DNA of 58,331 nt from JBCDBL01 sp039183635 (lineage in GTDB: Bacteria > Pseudomonadota > Alphaproteobacteria > Caulobacterales > Parvularculaceae), in assembly GCA_039183635.1 (NCBI GenBank), contig JBCDBL010000006.1, positions 1 to 58,331 of the forward strand, given 5' to 3'. The notes below the pieces were generated by a model, which worked only from the letters and a program-made list of their open reading frames with translations, did no database searches and was not told where the DNA came from. This document shows, one piece after another, positions 29,001 through 37,416 of this stretch. The position numbers were made by a program, and so were the translations under genes. Each line of letters opens with the position of its first letter. The stretch's first letter is position 1.

Positions 29001-29880
29001 TGGTGCCGCCCGTATCTGCGACAATAGCAGTACGCCAATCGCCCTCCAGCGCGGCGTAAATCTTACCCGCAACAGGCGCCATTGAGGGACCGGAATTCAA
29101 CGAATGTACAGGCGCTTCGGCGATGTCGCGGCAATCCTTTACCCCGCCTTGAGACGTGACGATGAGCACCCGGCCGGGAAAGCCGGCCGATCGCAAACGC
29201 CCTTCAAGATTGTTCATATAACCCGCCATCAGAGGCTTTAAGGACGCATCGATGACTGTCGCACTGGCCCTGCGATATTCGCGGATCGTAGGGCTGACTT
29301 TGTGGGAAAGACTATAGGGCAGTCCCGGCGCCGCATCATCCAGCACCCGCGCCATGGCTAGCTCATGGTCTGGATTGACAATCGACCATAAAAAGCAAAC
29401 GCCGAACGCTTCAACGCCTCTATCGACCAACTCCGACACCGCCTTGCGCGCCGCATCTTCGTCGAAGGGCGTTACGATAGCGCCGTTTCGATCAATGCGC
29501 CCCGGGATCTCGCGCGTAAGCGCGCGTGGGATATAAGGATCCGGATACGGCGCATCATAATCGAAAACATTCTCCCGCCCGCCCTCGCGAAGAAGTAAAA
29601 TATCCGGATGCCCTTGCGTTGTTAAAAACGCCGTTTTTGCAGTCGTTCCGGTGATAACGGCGTTGATTGAGCGGGTCGTTCCATGGATGAATAAATCGCC
29701 TCGGCCAAGCAACGCCTCAAGCGGCTCCCCGAACGCCTCAGCCGCCACGTTCAGACTGTCGACAACACCATTGATAGGGTCATCCGGCGTTGTCGGCGCC
29801 TTGAACATAAACGCGCGGCCTTCATCATCTTCTACGACAAGATCTGTGAAGGTTCCACCCGTATCAACTGCAAAACGCAT
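26023..29880 (-). CDS. HyuA-HyuB fusion (5-oxoprolinase / N-methylhydantoinase type)
   Basis: A 1285-residue ATP-dependent amidohydrolase. The N-terminal half (to about residue 690) is HyuA-like: FAVDTGGTFTDLVVEDDEG is the ATPase phosphate loop, FIHGTTRSINAV and VADTGGTTYDVSVV are conserved, and GGGGAAGLNSALIAKRL follows. The rest is HyuB-like: MDSVVKKMANALMRTA, ADSLPIHVL, NSPYHGGGHAADH and CHERRLAIDTAGPGRFRG. The family opens cyclic amides such as 5-oxoproline or hydantoins using ATP. HyuA then HyuB in one chain is the order of eukaryotic-type 5-oxoprolinase. It is the first gene of the operon, divergent from the PLP decarboxylase gene. Confidence 0.9.
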   Translation of the reverse strand: MRFAVDTGGTFTDLVVEDDEGRAFMFKAPTTPDDPINGVVDSLNVAAEAFGEPLEALLGRGDLFIHGTTRSINAVITGTTAKTAFLTTQGHPDILLLREGGRENVFDYDAPYPDPYIPRALTREIPGRIDRNGAIVTPFDEDAARKAVSELVDRGVEAFGVCFLWSIVNPDHELAMARVLDDAAPGLPYSLSHKVSPTIREYRRASATVIDASLKPLMAGYMNNLEGRLRSAGFPGRVLIVTSQGGVKDCRDIAEAPVHSLNSGPSMAPVAGKIYAALEGDWRTAIVADTGGTTYDVSVVRDGQIPTTQETWIGKPYLGVMTGFPSVDVKSVGAGGGSIASVDEGGLLRVGPESAGADPGPVCYGRGGTYPTVTDACVVMNILDPDYFLGGRYALDAGAARRAIDLHVAQPLGLDVDAAAAAIVDLATQNMVSAIEDLTVRQGIDPRSAVLIGGGGAAGLNSALIAKRLNCRELIVPECGAALSAAGALMSDLTGRCSRILFQSTDRFDERAANAVLEVLRAESEAFAQDAGKAALGHEIVLSVEARYANQAWEIPVVLPFDKFSGADDLEEFKAAFHKAHETFFSFSDEESSIEIISWRAAVRCKLREAPIRLSSIGVESDEGPASRSVYFAGAGRLETPILRLDRMSHEPVQGPAVVETPFTTIVVDPGASVRKTDGDSIIITRSDEASEGARYRDDIDGVQMAILANRMDSVVKKMANALMRTARSGVINLAKDFSCAIVTADHQLLTSADSLPIHVLRGPDMMAEHTARYHDFVRGDAFLNNSPYHGGGHAADHTILVPVVDADGKHRFTVVVKAHQADIGNSQPTTYMGAVKDVYEEGALIFPGVKVQSDYKDREDIVRMCEMRIRVPQQWRGDYIAMIGAARLGEKAMEAIGEEIGWDRLDAFVDRWFGYSEERMAAAIKMMPAGAVKTQSIHDPFPGAPADGVPVKVALRIDPDEAQIEIDLRDNLDNLPFGLNTTESTAESACLIGVFNSLPPTPRNAGSFRRVDIKLREGCVVGIPKHPYSCSIATAGLADHVANAIAAGFAEIGDGYGMAEVGRCSPPSLAVISGADPITGAPYINQIFFASTGGAGASHQDAWLTTIHVGNAGVCAMDSVELDELNFPLMCHERRLAIDTAGPGRFRGAPGFWVNYGPTNTPMDCSYNSDGSVYPAKGVRGGGNGAKAAQFVINSEGVCEPAPIAGTVTLVAGEISRSLCAAGGGYGPAYERPVEAVLKDYEEGWVSAAHADAAYGVIISNDGQVDMEKTRVRRQRMAVAEAHT

Positions 29881-29980
29881 CTAGGTCGTGCCCCGCTATG
29901 TTGTAATCCGATAAACTCTGTTTTTGACCTCTTCGAATAGCCATGTTTTTAACGATCTCACTTTATACCAAACACAGCAA

Positions 29981-30002
29981 GTTAAGCGGCGCCGCTGTTA
30001 AC
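29981..30002. promoter_or_regulatory. Near-palindrome between divergent operons
   Basis: GTTAA, then the perfect 10-bp palindrome GCGGCGCCGC, then TG and TTAAC. It lies about 100 bp upstream of the HyuA-HyuB start, in the same divergent region as the TGTA-type site. It could be a second operator. Confidence 0.35.
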
Positions 30003-30098
30003 CCTCGCCCCGCACTGATGCGAAATAAACCGCATTCACCCAAATTGGAAAATTCATTTTGAACTATTTTTTTCACTTTTCAACAATAAAATAGATAT

Positions 30099-30114
30099 GG
30101 TACTTTTTAGTACA
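30099..30114. promoter_or_regulatory. TGTA-N8-TACA-like operator between divergent operons
   Basis: GGTACTTTTTAGTACA: one core mismatch to TGTA-N8-TACA but a clean inverted repeat (GTACT/AGTAC). It lies 58 bp before the TTG start at 30172 and 219 bp upstream of the minus-strand operon start, so it could serve one or both. Confidence 0.5.
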
Positions 30115-30171
30115 TTTTGAAATTGCGCCTGAAACGCTTAAATTCGTATCTCACAGGAAGGAAAAAGTCGC

Positions 30172-31326
30172 TTGACGCCACGAGCTACAGACTTTGCAGA
30201 GAATACGCCGCGTTTTGAAATCGACCTGAACACAGTGCGACGTCAATTTGCGACTCATTCAGCGCTTTGCCCGTTCGCACGCGTTTATTTCGCCGCCAAG
30301 GCGAATGCGAATCCGGCGGTTCTCGCCACGCTTGCCGATCTTGGGTGCGGGTTTGACGTTTACTCCGCCCACACTGCTGATCTTTGCTTTAAAGCGGGTG
30401 GCGATCCTTCAATTATTTACTATGATCGCCTGGACGCCCCTATCGACGATGTGGCTCGCGCCTATGCAGCCGGCGTGCGCCGGTTTTCCGTTGGTTCTCT
30501 GGCTTACCTCAACGCGATAGCGCCTATTGTTCCTGAAGCTGAGATTCTATGTCGGATACGTTATCCGTTCGCCTCTAAACCTTATAAACTCTGGCAAACC
30601 CTCGGCGCATGCGCCGAGGAGATCGTCGAGATCGCCGCCAACGCACGCGCAAAGGGCCTCAGGTTCAAAGGCGTCAATACGCACCTTGGCACACAGCAAC
30701 TCGATCTTGGGGTTTGGGAATTCGCCATTGCGCACATAAAACGAACGCTTGATGAAGTTCGTGCTCACATTGAGCACCGCCCAATAATCAACCTCGGCGG
30801 CGCCTTGCCCATAAGCTACCGCACCGCCGCTCCTCCACCGCACATGGTGGCCACGGCCATTAAAGGGGCTTTATGGCGACACTTCGGAGACATTGACCCA
30901 AACCACGGCCCGATTATCGAGATCGAGCCAGGTCGAGCGCTCACCGGACCCGCAGGCTCCGTTTGGTCGCCGGTGGAAAAGGTTATTGATGGCGATCCAG
31001 CACTTATCCGCCTACCTGATAATGTGTCCCAAGCAGTTTTTTACCAAATGTTGGACTACGGCATACACTACCCTATCGACGCCCCTTATTCACATACCGA
31101 GGAAAAAAAGAATTACGTTCTTACCGGCTGTAACCATCGGGGAGACGAGGTAATTCTGCATGATTATCCGTATAGCCTGCCTGTTGACATTAAAGTTGGC
31201 GATATACTGAGAATCCAGCAGACTGGCGCATATTGTAATTTCGACCACGATACCCAGGACGAACGCAAGTATATGAAAACAGTTCCCCTGGACTCACAAC
31301 GACACTCACCCCAAAGAATGGACTGA
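30172..31326 (+). CDS. PLP-dependent type III (ornithine/diaminopimelate-like) decarboxylase
   Basis: A 384-residue protein with a TTG start supported by AGGAAGGA nine bases upstream. YFAAKANANPAVLATLADLG contains the PLP Lys of the alanine-racemase-fold decarboxylases. FDVYSAHTADL, GVNTHLGTQQLD and INLGGALP (phosphate loop region) follow. The C-terminal TGCNHRGDEVI provides the Cys that donates to the partner active site, and GDILRIQQTGAY is the closing motif. It probably decarboxylates an amino acid or amino-acid-like diacid to an amine. The FAD oxidoreductase gene starts 2 bp after its stop. Confidence 0.85.
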   Translation: MTPRATDFAENTPRFEIDLNTVRRQFATHSALCPFARVYFAAKANANPAVLATLADLGCGFDVYSAHTADLCFKAGGDPSIIYYDRLDAPIDDVARAYAAGVRRFSVGSLAYLNAIAPIVPEAEILCRIRYPFASKPYKLWQTLGACAEEIVEIAANARAKGLRFKGVNTHLGTQQLDLGVWEFAIAHIKRTLDEVRAHIEHRPIINLGGALPISYRTAAPPPHMVATAIKGALWRHFGDIDPNHGPIIEIEPGRALTGPAGSVWSPVEKVIDGDPALIRLPDNVSQAVFYQMLDYGIHYPIDAPYSHTEEKKNYVLTGCNHRGDEVILHDYPYSLPVDIKVGDILRIQQTGAYCNFDHDTQDERKYMKTVPLDSQRHSPQRMD

Positions 31327-31328
31327 CA

Positions 31329-32972
31329 ATGCCGGGAACCAACCACTATGACGCCGTTATTATTGGAGGCGGCCATAACGGATTAACATGTGGATATTAT
31401 CTTGCCAGCGGAGGCCTGCGCGTCAAAGTGATCGAACGGCGCAATATCGTCGGCGGCGCTGCGATTACAGAAGAATTTCACCCCGGGTTTCGAAACTCTG
31501 TCGCCAGTTACTCGGTTAGCCTCCTCAACCCTAAAGTGATCGCCGATATGAACCTGGCGCGTCACGGGCTTGAACTCAAGATCCGACCACTTCCTTATTT
31601 TCAGCCGCTCGATAGTAAGAATTATCTTATTATTGATCGAAATGCAGAGCGCACCCATAACGAAATCGCCAAGTTTTCCGCTAAGGATGCAGAGGCTTAT
31701 GCACAATTTCATGAGCGACTGGAACGAGTTTGCGATTTTTTGCGCACTATGCTGCTGAAGACACCGCCAAACTTTGGCGGCGGCTGGCGTGACCTGTTAG
31801 CCATGGCGGTCGCTGCAAATGAAGCGCGTAAAACCGGCGACACCACCCAGCAGGATATTTACGATCTATTTACAAAAAGTGCGGGCGATCTGCTCGATAG
31901 CTGGTTCGAGGGCGCGCCCCTCAAAGGCCTTCTCGGTTTTGACGCCATCATCGGGAACTACGCCAGCCCCTACACCCCTGGGTCCGCATACGTTCTTCTG
32001 CACCATGTTTTTGGCGAAGTGAACGGTGTAAAAGGCGCATGGGGCCATGCAGTCGGCGGCATGGGGTCCATCACCCAGGCAATGGCGAAAGCCTGCGAAG
32101 AAGTCGGCGTTGACGTGATGCTCGACGCACCGGTCGCAAAGGTTTTGACTGAAGACGGTCATGCTGTGGGCGTCAGGCTGGAAGGGGGAGAGGAAATCAA
32201 GAGTGATATTGTTGTATCAAACCTCAATCCAAAACTACTCTATACGAAGCTTATTGATGCAAAAGACCTTCAAGACGATTTTCTAAGACGGATGCAGGGC
32301 TGGCGTTGCGGTTCGGGAACTTTCCGGATGAACGTCGCTTTGTCGGAGTTGCCGGACTTTACCTGCCTGCCCGGTCGCGAACCGGGGGAGCACCATGCGT
32401 CCAGCATCATTATCGCACCTTCCCTGAATTATATTGACACGGCATATCATGAGGCGCGTCTTTCGGGTTGGGCGTCGAAACCGGCAATTGAAATGCACAT
32501 TCCCAGTGTCATTGACGATACATTGGCCCCGCAAGGACAACATGTAGCCAGCTTATTCTGCCAGCAGTTCGCGCCGCACCTGCCTAATGGCGATCGCTGG
32601 GCCGACCATCGCGAACATGTCGCTGATCTCATCATTGATACAGTGACTGAGTATGCGCCAAACTTTAAAGACGCCGTCCTGGGAAGGATGGTATTGTCGC
32701 CCGAAGATTTGGAAAGCAAGCTAGGCTTAGTGGATGGCGATATTTTCCACGGCGCGTTAACGCTAAATCAAATCTACAGTGCGCGCCCCGCCCTCGGGTA
32801 TGCAGATTACCGCGGCCCTCTGGCCGGTTTGTATATGTGCGGATCAGGCACGCATCCTGGAGGCGGAGTAACAGGCGCGCCTGGCCACAACGCCGCTCGT
32901 GAAATTTTAAAAGATACAAAACGTGGACACACCCGGCGCGCTTCCACTGTTGCTAGAAAGGCGAATGCATGA
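31329..32972 (+). CDS. FAD-dependent oxidoreductase, phytoene desaturase-like
   Basis: A 547-residue flavoprotein. YDAVIIGGGHNGLTCGYYLA is the dinucleotide-binding GxGxxG, followed by VIERRNIVGGAAITEEFHPGF. MGSITQAMAKACEEVGVDV and the C-terminal GLYMCGSGTHPGGGVTGAPG are typical of the PYROXD2/phytoene-desaturase-like group. These proteins oxidise C-C or C-N bonds of varied substrates, not only carotenoids; no other carotenoid gene is near. Its stop overlaps the next start (ATGA), showing a tight operon with the decarboxylase and the FluG-like amidohydrolase. Confidence 0.85.
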   Translation: MPGTNHYDAVIIGGGHNGLTCGYYLASGGLRVKVIERRNIVGGAAITEEFHPGFRNSVASYSVSLLNPKVIADMNLARHGLELKIRPLPYFQPLDSKNYLIIDRNAERTHNEIAKFSAKDAEAYAQFHERLERVCDFLRTMLLKTPPNFGGGWRDLLAMAVAANEARKTGDTTQQDIYDLFTKSAGDLLDSWFEGAPLKGLLGFDAIIGNYASPYTPGSAYVLLHHVFGEVNGVKGAWGHAVGGMGSITQAMAKACEEVGVDVMLDAPVAKVLTEDGHAVGVRLEGGEEIKSDIVVSNLNPKLLYTKLIDAKDLQDDFLRRMQGWRCGSGTFRMNVALSELPDFTCLPGREPGEHHASSIIIAPSLNYIDTAYHEARLSGWASKPAIEMHIPSVIDDTLAPQGQHVASLFCQQFAPHLPNGDRWADHREHVADLIIDTVTEYAPNFKDAVLGRMVLSPEDLESKLGLVDGDIFHGALTLNQIYSARPALGYADYRGPLAGLYMCGSGTHPGGGVTGAPGHNAAREILKDTKRGHTRRASTVARKANA

Positions 32973-34102
32973 CCTATGATAATTTTCCATTGATCGATCA
33001 CCACTGCCATGGCGCTGTCAAAAGGTCTCTTCAAAATGACGACTTTGCGCGACTGATGAGCGAAAGCTTCCGTCCCGCGCCAGAGGGAACCGACCCGTTC
33101 CTAAAACCTCTCGGTCTGGTCATGCGCAAGCATTGCGCACCGGTTCTGGACCTGGACCCGCTGGCGCCTATGGACGCATATTTGGACAAACGTCGCGAAA
33201 TCGGCCCAGAAGAAATTAACCGGCGGTTCCTGAAAGCTGCAGGTGTTACGGCGTTTTTGGTTGATACCGGACATTGCACGGACGATCTGCTGTCTCCGGA
33301 GGAGATGGAGTCTTTGTCCGGCGTTCCTTCTTTCGAAGTCGTGCGTATCGAAGCGGTGATGGAGACAGCCGCCGGTCAAGCATCAAGCGCAACCGATTTT
33401 CGCCAAAAGTTTGAATCGCTTTTGTCCGAACGATGTAAAACTGCGGTTGGTCTAAAAAGCGTCGTAGCATATCGATGTACATTCGCCATTGACCAAACAC
33501 GACCGCCCCAGTCCGATGTGGATGCAGCATTCGACGAATGGCGCGCTCGGACGCCTGACGGTGAGAGCTTCCGTGTTGAAGATCCAATTCTTGTGCGATA
33601 CGGCCTTTGGGCAGGGGCTGATTTAGCGCGCCCAAGACGACTTCCCATACAGCTTCATGTCGGCATTGGCGATCCCGACGTTTATATGCACGCATGCGAT
33701 CCAACGCATTTCACCGATTTTTTACGGGATATGGAAGAGTGGGAGATCCCGATCACCCTTTTACACAACTATCCCTTTGTGCGTGAAGCCGCCTGGTTGT
33801 CTGAAATTTTTCAAAATACTTATTACGATGTAGGCGTTATCCTACATTTCACTGGCGCTTCGGCGCAACGACAAATGGATGAAGCCCTAGAGCTCGCCCC
33901 CTTCTCGAAACATATGTTCAGTTCAGACGCATTTGGGTTACCGGAATTTCACTATCTTGGCGCCTTGCTTTTCCGGCAAACGCTGGCCCACAGACTTGAT
34001 GCATGGGTGAAAGACGGTGCGTGTACAGTGCAAGATGCAGAGGAAATCGCCATGGCGATCAGTGCTGACAACGCGCGCCGGATTTACCAGCTGGACGTTT
34101 AA
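32969..34102 (+). CDS. Amidohydrolase family protein, similar to the FluG N-terminal domain
   Basis: A 377-residue TIM-barrel metal hydrolase. PLIDHHCHG is the N-terminal HxH motif. LPIQLHVGIGD (metal His), ITLLHNYPFVREAAWLSEIFQNTYYDVG and MFSSDAFGLPEFHYLGALLF (Asp) follow in order. This resembles the amidohydrolase half of fungal FluG-like proteins, whose other half is glutamine-synthetase-like; such a protein is encoded at 15281-16627. Translation is probably coupled to the FAD enzyme by the ATGA overlap. It may hydrolyse a gamma-glutamyl amide or a related amide. Confidence 0.8.
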   Translation: MTYDNFPLIDHHCHGAVKRSLQNDDFARLMSESFRPAPEGTDPFLKPLGLVMRKHCAPVLDLDPLAPMDAYLDKRREIGPEEINRRFLKAAGVTAFLVDTGHCTDDLLSPEEMESLSGVPSFEVVRIEAVMETAAGQASSATDFRQKFESLLSERCKTAVGLKSVVAYRCTFAIDQTRPPQSDVDAAFDEWRARTPDGESFRVEDPILVRYGLWAGADLARPRRLPIQLHVGIGDPDVYMHACDPTHFTDFLRDMEEWEIPITLLHNYPFVREAAWLSEIFQNTYYDVGVILHFTGASAQRQMDEALELAPFSKHMFSSDAFGLPEFHYLGALLFRQTLAHRLDAWVKDGACTVQDAEEIAMAISADNARRIYQLDV

Positions 34103-34411
34103 AGCGCTCCGAAAGGCCCACACCAAACCAGATTAGCACCCGGGTTAACGCCCTTCTTGCGCATTTGGTGTGGGATACTGTGAGCCCACCGCCAGTTGTA
34201 TTGACATTGCAACCAATAAATCGCCTCGCATATATAAAAACAACAGCTGTAATACAAATACGTGCTTTGGATTACCATCACTGTGACATTCAATTAGAAC
34301 AGACCCGCGAACTCGCTTCAGACAATTGTTTAGAGCAGTGCAACGGCAATAAGCTTCCACACCATTATTCATGACAGTATACGTTTTAAAACGTTTGATC
34401 GTCGCCGAAGC
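34103..34411. other. Intergenic region with long inverted repeat and palindrome
   Basis: CCCACACCAAA (34117-34127) and TTTGGTGTGGG (34164-34174) are exact 11-bp inverted repeats with a 36-nt loop, just after the amidohydrolase stop. They may form a 3' stem, without a T tract. ACGTTTTAAAACGT (34381-34394) is a perfect 14-bp palindrome. No gene seen. Confidence 0.4.
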
Positions 34412-34439
34412 AAAAGGCGGCGCCATAGTAGACGCCGCC
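34412..34439 (-). terminator. Rho-independent-like terminator after the TonB receptor gene
   Basis: On the minus strand GGCGGCG, a 10-nt loop, CGCCGCC, then TTTT. A second, stronger stem (GGCGTGCATCGC / GCGATGCACGCC, 34470-34497, loop GCGA) lies between it and the receptor stop but lacks a T run. Confidence 0.6.
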
Positions 34440-34501
34440 CATAGTTGCATTTTTTACAGTATCAGGTAGGGCGTGCATCGCGCGAGCGATGCACGCCAGG
34501 G

Positions 34502-36832
34502 CTAGTTCGCGCCACCACCGAATGACTGCCGCCAAACAAAGCGCACTGTCGCGCCCTGTGCTGGAATATATCCAGATTCAGAAAAGCGGTTGAAAGCGCC
34601 GGCTTGAGAGTCAACGGGGAAATACAGCTCATTGAATAGATTTTCTATGCCAACATCTATCTGACCGGCTTCCTCAAGGTCAAATGTTGCGAAAAGGTCA
34701 GCAACGAAGAAGCCCTCTACTGCGGTGTTGTTCACCTCCGCCTTATCGTAATCAAATATGTTCGTCGCAGAAAATCTTCCGCGGAACCAAGATGTAGGTT
34801 CATATTCAATGTAGGCTGTAAGTTTTGGCGGCGACACAACGTCGGCAGCGAAGTCTATATATTCCCCGGTATTATCAGGGTCCACCTGCCCGCGTTGCCA
34901 GGTAAAGTTACCGCCCGCAACAACAGTATCCGTAAGGATTGCATCCAATGTCGCTTCAACTCCCCAATACTCTTCAGGTCGCTGAACAGAATCAGTCTCA
35001 CCGGTTAACAGGTTAACTGTCGTCAACCGAGATCCAAGATCGGATTCGTTATAGAAAGCCGCCAACGTTGCTTTCAAACGATCGCTCGAGTAGCGAATAC
35101 CGATCTCGTAGTTGTCGACAACTTGCGCCTTAGCATCTAACTCCTCAAGAGACGTTGTTTGAACAGTGGGGCCGCTTGGATCAATCCCTCCTGATAAAGA
35201 CCTTATGACACGTCCAAGTTCTTGAACATTGAAACCTTGTGAGAAGTTTAGAAAGAACTGCACTTCATTGGTTAAATCAAACACCGCACCGGCATTGTAT
35301 ACGGTCTCATTAAAATCAACCTCGCCGCCGGTCACGACCCTTGTAAACAAAGAAGATTGTGGACATGGTCTCAAAAGCGACGCACAAAGCTGACGTGTGA
35401 TCGTATCTTGTGAGAGGGTCGCCGATTCATGCCGAACGCCTGCACGCAAGGTTATAATATCCGTCAATGGAAACTCGAACTGCGCAAACCCTGCGTAGGA
35501 CTTTTGATCGATGTCCACAATTGGCGAATTAAGAGATGTGCTGTCAAATGGCGAAAAGTTGATAAGCGGATTGGCAAATGTCTGTGTAAAGAGCTGATTA
35601 TTATAATCAAACCCCCACAACACACTTGCATCAGACACTATAAAGTCTAGGGGGGATTCTATGTCAATCCGCACGCCACGGTTCTCAACTTCGGTAAATA
35701 CATTTGAAGCCGCGGTCGTTGCCGGCAGATAACGCTCCGTGTCAGATAGGAAACCGAGAATGCGCACAGAGCTCCCCAACACCTCATCATGCCCATAGCC
35801 CAGACTAAAATTAAGTGCTTGCTGTTGACGGTCACGCACACCGTCTACAGCACAATCATCAAGATTACCGTCGCCATCGGCGTCGCATACAACGTCTTGT
35901 TCGGTACCGGGGAAGGTGCTGAAGTCAGTAAACGTATGGGACCCGTCCCCCCAACCGGCATCTCCGCCGGTGAAGATAACGCCGGTTGGCTTCTGCCCTC
36001 CCTCACCTGCAACAGGAAAGACGCCGCCGATTGGCAATCGGTATTCCTGTTTCGCTTTCTCGACATATGTAAAGTCTAGGTCGATCCGCTGCTGATCATC
36101 GATATTGTAGCGAAAATCGGTTAGGAAATTGTACGAGTTCTCATTGGTGTCGCGCCCTTGAGAGAACGGACGATCCGGCACAACGTCGCCATCCGCATCA
36201 AAGTCGTCATTTGTAAAACGGAAACCGCCGCCAATGCGATATTGAAAATTACCGACAGATCCTGACCCAAATAAAGAAGCATCCTGGGAAATACCGCTGC
36301 CGGAAAGCTCAACCAAAGAACTCTCAATACCGACCGTTGCATCAAATTTCAGGGGTCCTTCGCCCGGTCCTTTCGTAATGATGTTAACGATACCGCCAAC
36401 GCCACCGAATCCATAAATCGCGTTCGATCCGCGAATGACCTCAACGCGGCTAATTTGATCGGGGGATATATTGCCCAACTGGAAGTCTTGAGCAGACAGT
36501 AAAGACTGTTGCTGCGGCACACCATCAATCAATAATAGTCCTTGTCGGCCCCGTATCTGGAAGCCCTGGTCGCTTTGCGATTCCGTCGTAATGTTTACGC
36601 CCGGTACGTTTGAAAAAAGCACCTTGCTGAAGTCATTTGAAATTGAAAAAGCTTGTTCCAGAAACTCTTCGTTCAAAACCGTAACTGACTGCGAAAGAGC
36701 GCCGACCGGCCGCTCAATACGCGTCGCCGAGACTATAATTTCTTCTTCAAACTTACGATCTTCGCTTATTTGCGCATTTACAGGGCCCGACAATACAGAC
36801 AATGCAGCGCTACAAAGTAAAATTTTCTTCAT
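34502..36832 (-). CDS. TonB-dependent outer-membrane receptor
   Basis: The ATG at 36832 is chosen over 36874 because AGGGGAG lies just upstream and the protein then opens with a proper signal peptide (MKKILLCSAALSVLSGPVNA). The mature protein begins near a TonB-box-like EEIIVSATRIERP. The plug domain is clear (NVPGVNITTESQ, FQIRGRQGLLLIDG, VEVIRGSNAIYGFGGVGGIVNIITK). The C-terminal barrel shows alternating strands to the end. It is about 776 residues, an ordinary length. It imports a scarce or large solute through the outer membrane. A perfect TGTA-N8-TACA site lies 128 bp upstream, linking uptake to the catabolic genes. Confidence 0.92.
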   Translation of the reverse strand: MKKILLCSAALSVLSGPVNAQISEDRKFEEEIIVSATRIERPVGALSQSVTVLNEEFLEQAFSISNDFSKVLFSNVPGVNITTESQSDQGFQIRGRQGLLLIDGVPQQQSLLSAQDFQLGNISPDQISRVEVIRGSNAIYGFGGVGGIVNIITKGPGEGPLKFDATVGIESSLVELSGSGISQDASLFGSGSVGNFQYRIGGGFRFTNDDFDADGDVVPDRPFSQGRDTNENSYNFLTDFRYNIDDQQRIDLDFTYVEKAKQEYRLPIGGVFPVAGEGGQKPTGVIFTGGDAGWGDGSHTFTDFSTFPGTEQDVVCDADGDGNLDDCAVDGVRDRQQQALNFSLGYGHDEVLGSSVRILGFLSDTERYLPATTAASNVFTEVENRGVRIDIESPLDFIVSDASVLWGFDYNNQLFTQTFANPLINFSPFDSTSLNSPIVDIDQKSYAGFAQFEFPLTDIITLRAGVRHESATLSQDTITRQLCASLLRPCPQSSLFTRVVTGGEVDFNETVYNAGAVFDLTNEVQFFLNFSQGFNVQELGRVIRSLSGGIDPSGPTVQTTSLEELDAKAQVVDNYEIGIRYSSDRLKATLAAFYNESDLGSRLTTVNLLTGETDSVQRPEEYWGVEATLDAILTDTVVAGGNFTWQRGQVDPDNTGEYIDFAADVVSPPKLTAYIEYEPTSWFRGRFSATNIFDYDKAEVNNTAVEGFFVADLFATFDLEEAGQIDVGIENLFNELYFPVDSQAGAFNRFSESGYIPAQGATVRFVWRQSFGGGAN

Positions 36833-37416
36833 TTCAACTCCCCTGATTGATTTTTTTACCCAGCAAATAGACAAAGCCCGACAACTTGTTTTGCTATTGC
36901 CTCGCCAAGGCTGACAGCTGCTTTCCGCATACTGGCTTTAAAAAGCCTACCATACTTTTTGTATAAAAAAATACATAAATGAATTATTGATAAGTTTTGT
37001 TGATTTTATGTCACACACGACGCGGCTTCAATTCGCCAAAACTTATGTGGAGAATAAAAATTCTTTTTTTTCATATACTTCGTTGTTTAAGCATAAATTG
37101 CACTTGATAATCAGTATGCATTAAGCATTTGAATAGCTGAGCAACCGCAAACGAAGTCGCTTTATTGATGAGCGGAAGAATTACCGAGAGAGAGGAAAAA
37201 AGAGGAGGATCTGTCAATTAGTGAATGCGCCCATAGCATCGCGCACATGAATAGAGCCGTGCTGTACGATGAGCGCAAGAAACATCCCGAGCCTAACAAA
37301 AGCATAGCTCACGCAGTACAATTACGTTCAAAAGTGATTGTCAGTAAGATTTTATCTTAGCGGCCTCATTCGCAATAAGCCCAATGCCCCCATCCACTAT
37401 CCGAACAAGGAAGCCA
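36833..37416. other. AT-rich intergenic region upstream of the receptor gene
   Basis: Nearly 600 bp without a gene. It holds the operator at 36960, a small stem GGCTTT/AAAGCC (around 36935-36948) in the receptor leader, and the palindrome TAAGAT-TTT-ATCTTA (37345-37359) downstream of the amidase stop. No RNA gene recognised. Confidence 0.4.
36960..36975. promoter_or_regulatory. TGTA-N8-TACA operator upstream of the TonB receptor gene
   Basis: TGTATAAAAAAATACA, a perfect copy with arms extended to TGTAT/ATACA, 128 bp before the receptor ATG at 36832. Confidence 0.6.

Noticed and set aside
31329..32972. Carotenoid biosynthesis role for the phytoene desaturase-like protein
   Set aside because: No other carotenoid gene is nearby, and the operon partners are a decarboxylase and an amidohydrolase.
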